Origin: Pedobacter terrae
Lineage (GTDB): Bacteria > Bacteroidota > Bacteroidia > Sphingobacteriales > Sphingobacteriaceae
Length of the DNA: 63,813 nucleotides
Direction: 5' to 3'
Assembly: GCF_900100705.1 (NCBI RefSeq)
Contig: NZ_FNCH01000027.1
Location: forward strand, 1-63,813
Both the position numbers and the translations under genes were made by a program. Of the stretch, positions 59,099 through 63,813 are shown piece by piece. The notes under the pieces were generated by a model that saw only the letters and a list, made by a program, of their open reading frames with translations, ran no database searches and was not told the DNA's origin. How positions within the stretch are numbered: the first letter of the stretch is position 1; each line of letters starts with the position of its first letter.

Positions 59099-59902
59099 TT
59101 AAACTTCTTTTTCTTTTAAGCGGATGTAAGTAATCGCCCAAATGATCACCGTGATGAGGCTTGTTATCAGTAAGATTGCCAACAAAATCTGATCCTTATC
59201 ATCATTTCTGAAGTTATGGTGGTAGCGGACTTTATTTTCCATCAGCCAGACTGAAAATCTAACAACCAGGTAGGATGCCAGGCCAACAAAAACCATAACA
59301 GATAAGGCCGTTTTAATATAATGGAAACGATTGAAATAAATGGATCCCAATAGGAAGATGCTAGTAATCAGAAAAGGTAAAGCAAAGAAATAACCCCAAT
59401 ATTTTCCAAATCCTTCATCACGAAATACCTCCTGGGGAATGGATTCGACTTTCTTAATGCCTGGATGGTTAAAAGCATTGAGATGCCCGTTTAAGTATTT
59501 TACGAAGGCAAGGTCGGTCAGATAAAAGATCAATAGATAACTAAATAAACTTATTAATGCCGTGTAAACTACCCCTGCCAGAAATTTTTCAAATACCGAT
59601 GCAGGTGTCATCAGTTCCAAAATGGCCCTTGATTTTTGTCCGAGGATATTGAAATAGCTGCTGGCCACTATACTAATAAAAACAAATCCCAAAATCAGGA
59701 AAAGGGGATAGCGGAAACGCATATCAAGATTACCGTCGTAATCAAAATTGTTATTTTTAAAGGGCGAAGGTATGTTGTAGCTGTAAAATCCTATCACAAT
59801 TCCCAACAATACCACAAGGCTGATCAGGTAAATTTTTCCAAATTCGAGCCATTGTCTTTTAAGCAATAAGCCAAATCGATTCATATTAAAAGTGTTGTTC
59901 AT
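59099..59902 (-). CDS. ABC exporter permease
   Basis: The 267-aa inner membrane protein has six hydrophobic helices, beginning FGLLLKRQWLEFGKIYLISL and including FILGFVFISIVASSYFNILG-like segments (PLFLILGFVFISIVASSYF). It is the permease for the ATPase encoded next to it (3-bp gap). YtrA-controlled exporters respond to cell-wall stress in other phyla; whether that holds here is unknown. Confidence 0.82.
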   Translation of the reverse strand: MNNTFNMNRFGLLLKRQWLEFGKIYLISLVVLLGIVIGFYSYNIPSPFKNNNFDYDGNLDMRFRYPLFLILGFVFISIVASSYFNILGQKSRAILELMTPASVFEKFLAGVVYTALISLFSYLLIFYLTDLAFVKYLNGHLNAFNHPGIKKVESIPQEVFRDEGFGKYWGYFFALPFLITSIFLLGSIYFNRFHYIKTALSVMVFVGLASYLVVRFSVWLMENKVRYHHNFRNDDKDQILLAILLITSLITVIIWAITYIRLKEKEV

Positions 59903-59905
59903 GGC

Positions 59906-60733
59906 TTAGCTGAATAAAGGTTTAAATTTGATTTTTTCGGCGAGAATAGCATTGAAAAGTAGCTCCATATCTAATTTGCTTTCTTCCTGGTGGTAATTCG
60001 GCATTACGGCATTATAACCAGAGAGGGATGGTTCAGCATAAAAGATGCTGTCATCAATTTCCTTTACTTTTTTAAAGGTCAGTTTTTCCGTAATTTCTTG
60101 TACTGTAGCTTTAAGGGCAATGTCATTCTCATCAAGCATAATTACCGTGTCAATCAGGTTGTCCAAGTCTCTTACCTGATGGGTAGAAATGATAATGCAG
60201 CGCTCATCCGTCATGGCCGAAGCCATAATTTTCCTGAACTGTGCCTTTGATGGAATATCCAAACCATTGGTCGGCTCGTCCATAATCACCAGTTTAGCTT
60301 GTGTAGCTAATCCGAAGGCAATAATTACTTTTTTCTTCTGGCCATAACTCATATTAATGAGTTTTTGTTCAACCGGAATATCAAATTCTTTGATCAGAGC
60401 AGTGAAATAACTGTGGTCGAAGTTTTTATAAAAAGGAGCATTGGCTTTTATATATGCATTAATTTTTACCGCTGGCAAATAAAATTCTTCAGGAATAAAA
60501 CAAATCTGCTCCAGCAGTGCAGGCTGCCTTTTTGCAGGATCATAACCCAATACATCTAATGTGCCACTTTGGGCATACACTAAACCAGCAAGGTTTTTTA
60601 ATAAAGTTGATTTGCCGGCGCCGTTTTTACCGAGCAAACCGTAAATATGGCCGTTGCTTAACCGCATGCTCATATTTTTAAATAATGGCTTATGCTTACT
60701 GTAGCCAAAATTAAGATTGTTAATATTGATCAT
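59906..60733 (-). CDS. ABC transporter ATP-binding protein
   Basis: I start at the ATG whose first base is 60733 (MININNLNFGYSKHKPLFKN), since a longer frame would run into the operator and lacks similarity. The 275-aa ATPase has Walker A GKNGAGKST, signature MSYGQKKKVIIAFGL, Walker B LVIMDEPTNGLDIPS and switch histidine IISTHQVRDL. It is the first gene of the operon ATPase-permease-GntR-DUF2807. The atypical signature (MSYGQ) is common in this ABC class. Confidence 0.9.
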   Translation of the reverse strand: MININNLNFGYSKHKPLFKNMSMRLSNGHIYGLLGKNGAGKSTLLKNLAGLVYAQSGTLDVLGYDPAKRQPALLEQICFIPEEFYLPAVKINAYIKANAPFYKNFDHSYFTALIKEFDIPVEQKLINMSYGQKKKVIIAFGLATQAKLVIMDEPTNGLDIPSKAQFRKIMASAMTDERCIIISTHQVRDLDNLIDTVIMLDENDIALKATVQEITEKLTFKKVKEIDDSIFYAEPSLSGYNAVMPNYHQEESKLDMELLFNAILAEKIKFKPLFS

Positions 60734-60740
60734 ATCTACT

Positions 60741-60760
60741 GTATTAGTTAAATAATACAC
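60741..60760 (-). promoter_or_regulatory. Likely GntR (YtrA-type) operator
   Basis: TGTATTA-GTTAAA-TAATACA is a perfect 7-bp inverted repeat with a 6-nt spacer, 8 bp before the start codon of the ABC operon. On the minus strand a -7-like element TACTTTAG lies just upstream of it, so repressor binding would block transcription start. Confidence 0.65.
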
Positions 60761-61042
60761 TAAAGTATAATGTTGTTTTGTTATCTCCAAATTTTTGGTG
60801 AAAAAAGTTTGGCGCCAGGTATAGGATATGGAAAATGGATGAGAGAATTAATTTACGAGTTAACGTCACGCGCTCTGTGATTATCCGTGGTTAAAAACGA
60901 CATTAATATGCTTTTGGGCACCATGCACTTTGCTCAGAGCCCTCTGCTCTCCGCCATTGAAAGGTAAAATATCAGTCTAATCATTGTTGCACTAAAACAT
61001 CCTTGATGCCGAGATTGTATGTTTGTAGTACATCAATGTAGT

Positions 61043-61438
61043 ATGGATACAAAATGGGCATATCTGCTTAGTCGATTAGCAATTGGTTTAAGTTTTTTCG
61101 GGCATGGTTTGGTCCGCTTACCAAAACTTGCAGGTTTTAGCCATTGGATGGTTGGCCAATTTTCAAAATCGTATTTGCCTGAAACACTAATTGTTCCCTT
61201 TAGTTATATTTTGCCCTTTGCAGAATTTATAGCGGGGCTAATGATTATATTGGGTTTATTTACCCGGCAGGGATTATTATTGGCAGGCGTAATTTCGTTG
61301 ATGCTGATCTTCGGAACAACGCTCATTGAGAATTGGGAGGCACTGCCTTCACAACTCATCCATGTGGCATTTTTATCGGTACTACTCGTTTACTTACCGC
61401 ATAACAGTTGTGCGGTTGATCAAATCATTAAAAAATAA
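61043..61438 (+). CDS. DoxX family membrane protein
   Basis: I start at the ATG at 61043 (MDTKWAYLLSRLAIGLSFFG), as DoxX proteins start close to their first helix; an ATG at 61019 adds eight residues. The 131-aa protein has four membrane helices with the family motifs FFGHGLVRLPKLAGF and PFAEFIAGLMIILGLFTRQG. DoxX proteins are associated with redox homeostasis in the membrane. It lies 2 bp before the aldo/keto reductase gene. Confidence 0.82.
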   Translation: MDTKWAYLLSRLAIGLSFFGHGLVRLPKLAGFSHWMVGQFSKSYLPETLIVPFSYILPFAEFIAGLMIILGLFTRQGLLLAGVISLMLIFGTTLIENWEALPSQLIHVAFLSVLLVYLPHNSCAVDQIIKK

Positions 61439-61440
61439 TT

Positions 61441-62430
61441 ATGGAATACAGAAAAATTGGAAATTCAGATTTAGCACTTTCAGTTATTACATTTGGAGCA
61501 TGGGCCGCTGGCGGTTGGATGTGGGGTAGCACAGACAGAAACGATGCCATTAATGCTATAAAAGCCAGTTACGATTTAGGGGTTACTTCAATTGATACCG
61601 CACCCATTTACGGTCAGGGAGATAGTGAAGAAATTGTAGGCGATGCGATAAAAGGTATTTCACGCGATAAATTGCAAGTGGTAACCAAATTCGGGATGCG
61701 TTGGGATCTGGCAAAAGGCGATTTTGGCTTTAAGAGTAAAAACAATGAAGGAAAAGACATTGATATTTATAAATACGCCGGAAAAGAAAGTGTGATTTAT
61801 GAGTGCGAACAATCATTAAAACGCTTGGGTACCGATTATATAGATCTTTACCAGATCCACTGGCCAGACTTAACTACGCCGATCAGCGAAACTTTCGAAG
61901 CCGTGAGCAGGTTAATTGAGCAGGGTAAGGTACGTTATGCAGGCGTATGCAATTATGATGCAGCGCAATTAAAAGAGGCAGATCAGACTTTGGAAATTAT
62001 TTCCAACCAGATTCCATTTAGCATGGTAAACAGTGGCGTTGAGGCGGAAACGGTTCCATATTGCATCGAGAATAATAAATCTGTTTTGGCTTACAGTCCG
62101 ATGGAGCGCGGTTTATTAACCGGAAAAATGACTGCTGATTATCAGTTTGAAGAGGGTGACCACCGGAAGGGAAATAAATTTTTCTCACCAGAAAGTATCG
62201 AAAAAACAAATGCATTTTTAGCTAAAATAAAACCGTTGGCCGACGAGAAAAATGCCAGCTTATCTCAATTGGTTTTGCGTTGGACAGTTGAACGCCCAGG
62301 TATCACCATTGCTTTGGTTGGTGCAAGGAATGAAAAACAAGCGGTACAAAATGCAGGCGCTATAAACGTAAAATTAAATGCTGAAGAAATTCAGTTCATC
62401 AATACCGAATTAAATAACGCAGGCTTTTAG
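61441..62430 (+). CDS. Aldo/keto reductase
   Basis: This 329-aa NADPH-dependent oxidoreductase has the TIM barrel. The catalytic tetrad is visible: aspartate and tyrosine in SIDTAPIYGQGDSEE, lysine in VVTKFG and histidine in YQIHWPD; the C-terminal cofactor site is IALVGARNEKQAVQN. It probably reduces aldehydes or ketones in the cytosol. It is cotranscribed with doxX and followed by a repeat and an Old Yellow Enzyme gene. Confidence 0.92.
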   Translation: MEYRKIGNSDLALSVITFGAWAAGGWMWGSTDRNDAINAIKASYDLGVTSIDTAPIYGQGDSEEIVGDAIKGISRDKLQVVTKFGMRWDLAKGDFGFKSKNNEGKDIDIYKYAGKESVIYECEQSLKRLGTDYIDLYQIHWPDLTTPISETFEAVSRLIEQGKVRYAGVCNYDAAQLKEADQTLEIISNQIPFSMVNSGVEAETVPYCIENNKSVLAYSPMERGLLTGKMTADYQFEEGDHRKGNKFFSPESIEKTNAFLAKIKPLADEKNASLSQLVLRWTVERPGITIALVGARNEKQAVQNAGAINVKLNAEEIQFINTELNNAGF

Positions 62431-62440
62431 TCCTAATATT

Positions 62441-62517
62441 AACCACAGAGCACACGAAGTTTTTCACGGAGAAAAATTGGTGCACTCTGTGTATTTCTCT
62501 GTGCCCTTCGTGGTTAA
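62441..62517. repeat. Dispersed inverted repeat before the OYE gene
   Basis: TTAACCACAGAGCACACGAAG at 62440-62460 and CCCTTCGTGGTTAA at 62503-62517, with internal CACGGAG and CTCTGTG, form an imperfect palindrome. It is the same family as the repeat at 45899-46012. Confidence 0.6.
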
Positions 62518-62530
62518 AATATTAAAAAAT

Positions 62531-63610
62531 ATGTCTAAATTATTTTCTCCTTTTACCATAAAGGATGTAACCTTAAAAAATAGAATCGTGATTTCGCCGA
62601 TGTGTCAGTATTCTGCTGTTGATGGCTTTGCCAACGATTGGCACCTGGTGCATTTAGGGAGCCGTGCCGTTGGCGGCGCAGGTTTAATTATCCAGGAAGC
62701 GTCAGCAGTTACTGCAGATGGAAGAATCACCTATGCCGATTTGGGTATCTGGAAAGATGAACATGTAGAAAAACTGAAGCAGATCGTTTCCTTTATTCAT
62801 GATCATGGTGCTGTCGCAGGTATTCAGTTGGCGCATGCCGGCCGAAAAGCCAGCTGTGAAGTGCCGTGGAATGGTGGCGATCAAATTGCTGCAGGCGAAA
62901 ACAGTTGGAAACCGGTTGGTCCATCTGCAGTTTCTTTTAAACCTGGACAGGTGGAACCGCATGAATTAACGATTTCCGAAATTCAGGATATTGTTTTTGC
63001 TTTCAGGGCGGCGGCAAAACGGGCACTTGATGCGGGCTATAAGGTAGTAGAAATACATGCTGCCCATGGTTATTTACTCCATCAGTTTTTTAGTCCCTTG
63101 AGCAATAAGCGTACAGATGTTTACGGCGGAAGTTTTGAAAACCGTATCCGCCTGGTCATTGATGTAGTTGAAGCCGTACAATCGGTCTGGCCAGATAACC
63201 TGCCATTATTTGTCCGTATTTCGGCAACCGATTGGACAGAAGGTGGATGGAACGAGAATGACTCTTTACAATTGGCTGCAGTATTAAAAGATAGAGGAGT
63301 GGATTTAATTGATACCTCATCTGGTGGAAATGTTCCTGATGCCGTTATCCCAGCCGGACCAAACTATCAAGTGCCTTTTGCAGATAAAATCAGGAATGAG
63401 ATTGGCATTTATACCGGTGCAGTAGGTGTAATTGTTGAAGCTCACCAGGCAGAAGAGATTTTGCAACAAGAAAAAGCTGATCTGATTTTTATCGCCCGGG
63501 AATCATTACGTGATCCCTACTTCCCAACACATGCCGCACAGGTTCTTGGAGATGATGTGGAATGGCCAAATCAGTATGTGAGAGCAAAAAGAGAAACGTT
63601 TAAGAAGTAG
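62531..63610 (+). CDS. NADH:flavin oxidoreductase, Old Yellow Enzyme (YqjM-like)
   Basis: I start at the ATG at 62531 (MSKLFSPFTIKDVTLKNRIV); the longer open frame begins with TTG inside the repeat. The 359-aa FMN enzyme matches the YqjM/NamA class: RIVISPMCQYSAVDGFANDW with the flavin-tuning cysteine, QLAHAGRKAS with active-site histidine, AAHGYLLHQFFSPLSNKRTD, and FIARESLRDPYFP. It reduces activated alkenes such as enones with NAD(P)H. It is probably an oxidative or electrophile defence enzyme, like its two upstream neighbours. Confidence 0.93.
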   Translation: MSKLFSPFTIKDVTLKNRIVISPMCQYSAVDGFANDWHLVHLGSRAVGGAGLIIQEASAVTADGRITYADLGIWKDEHVEKLKQIVSFIHDHGAVAGIQLAHAGRKASCEVPWNGGDQIAAGENSWKPVGPSAVSFKPGQVEPHELTISEIQDIVFAFRAAAKRALDAGYKVVEIHAAHGYLLHQFFSPLSNKRTDVYGGSFENRIRLVIDVVEAVQSVWPDNLPLFVRISATDWTEGGWNENDSLQLAAVLKDRGVDLIDTSSGGNVPDAVIPAGPNYQVPFADKIRNEIGIYTGAVGVIVEAHQAEEILQQEKADLIFIARESLRDPYFPTHAAQVLGDDVEWPNQYVRAKRETFKK

Positions 63611-63637
63611 TTAGAGGTGGCAATAACTCTCCCTCAG

Positions 63638-63682
63638 GTTGCCGTCCTTTCGCGCGGAGCGCAACGCAGTCGTATTCTAGGT
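63638..63682. repeat. Fragment of the dispersed palindromic repeat
   Basis: CCGTCCTTTCGCGCGGAGCG and CAACGCAGTCGTATTCTAGG match the left arm of the repeat at 57704-57787 (CGTCATTTCGAGCGGAGTG, AACGCAGTCGAGAAATC). The right arm is missing, so this is a half element. Confidence 0.6.
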
Positions 63683-63706
63683 TTACCACAATTGCAAATT
63701 TATTTT

Positions 63707-63743
63707 AAGAAAAACTCTTTTTTTGGAGTTTTTCTTATTTTTT
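63707..63743 (+). terminator. Terminator of the OYE gene
   Basis: AAGAAAAACTC (63707-63717) pairs perfectly with GAGTTTTTCTT (63726-63736), 8-nt loop, followed by ATTTTTTT. It lies about 97 bp after the stop and can work for the plus strand. Confidence 0.8.
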
Positions 63744-63813
63744 ATGATGCTCTCCTATAATTCTCGACATACATTTCTCCTCTCTTGACAAGTGAGAACA
63801 TTCTTAAAATCAG

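Overview
The window reads as a chromosomal segment of a Bacteroidota bacterium, most likely a Sphingobacteriaceae/Pedobacter-like species. The reasons are low G+C, almost no Shine-Dalgarno sequences, a Bacteroidota-type (subtype iii) type VI secretion system, a long-form urocanate hydratase, families typical of the phylum (DUF5687 permease, DUF6263, DUF4280) and palindromic intergenic repeats common in this phylum. The genus is inference only.

Region 1 (about 0.1-28.4 kb) is a T6SS-iii locus with its cargo island. tssE and tssF (baseplate) run leftward. Divergent from them are two TssO-like genes, tssP (PKD domains), tssR, tssH/ClpV, tssB and tssC, closed by a strong terminator. After a flavoprotein gene come two tandem Hcp (tssD) genes and tssI (VgrG). 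The island that follows holds: a 56-codon gene abutting VgrG; a Tae4-like amidase effector with a long N-terminal domain; a lipoprotein, probably its immunity protein; an unrecognised 318-aa protein; a DUF4280 PAAR-like tip protein; an 866-aa OmpA-domain protein; another lipoprotein; several orphan immunity-like genes; a decayed lipoprotein pseudogene; a second candidate effector that looks like a cell-wall hydrolase; and its exported putative immunity protein. tssG, tssK, tssN and tssQ are not in the window and should lie beyond the left edge or elsewhere. The two candidate cell-wall effectors begin with the same short motif (M-x-N-V-x-F-x-x-Y-x-P-Q), which I regard as the most interesting signal here. 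The island also holds remnants that suggest repeated exchange of effector-immunity cassettes.

Region 2 (28.4-36 kb) holds histidine degradation (LysR regulator divergent from hutH-hutU) and a large multi-PAS histidine kinase. Region 3 (36-45.9 kb) holds a frameshifted MdaB-like quinone reductase followed by a quinol monooxygenase-like gene, an EamA exporter, a Cu/Zn superoxide dismutase, an orphan ExbD, metK with a probable SAM-II riboswitch, a diacylglycerol-kinase-like gene, an eIF1/SUI1 homologue, a membrane LytTR regulator pair with the 3' remnant of a third copy, and hisS.

Region 4 (46-63.8 kb) is ordinary housekeeping and accessory content: a methyltransferase, an MFS transporter, rarA, two ABC exporter sets (one with a YtrA-like GntR regulator and a visible palindromic operator), a glycine-zipper OmpA lipoprotein, a Gfo/Idh/MocA dehydrogenase, an MtfA-like peptidase, an alpha/beta hydrolase, DoxX, an aldo/keto reductase and an Old Yellow Enzyme. 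Several long intergenic spaces hold dispersed palindromic repeats and a candidate structured RNA. I saw no tRNA, rRNA, CRISPR array or intact insertion sequence.
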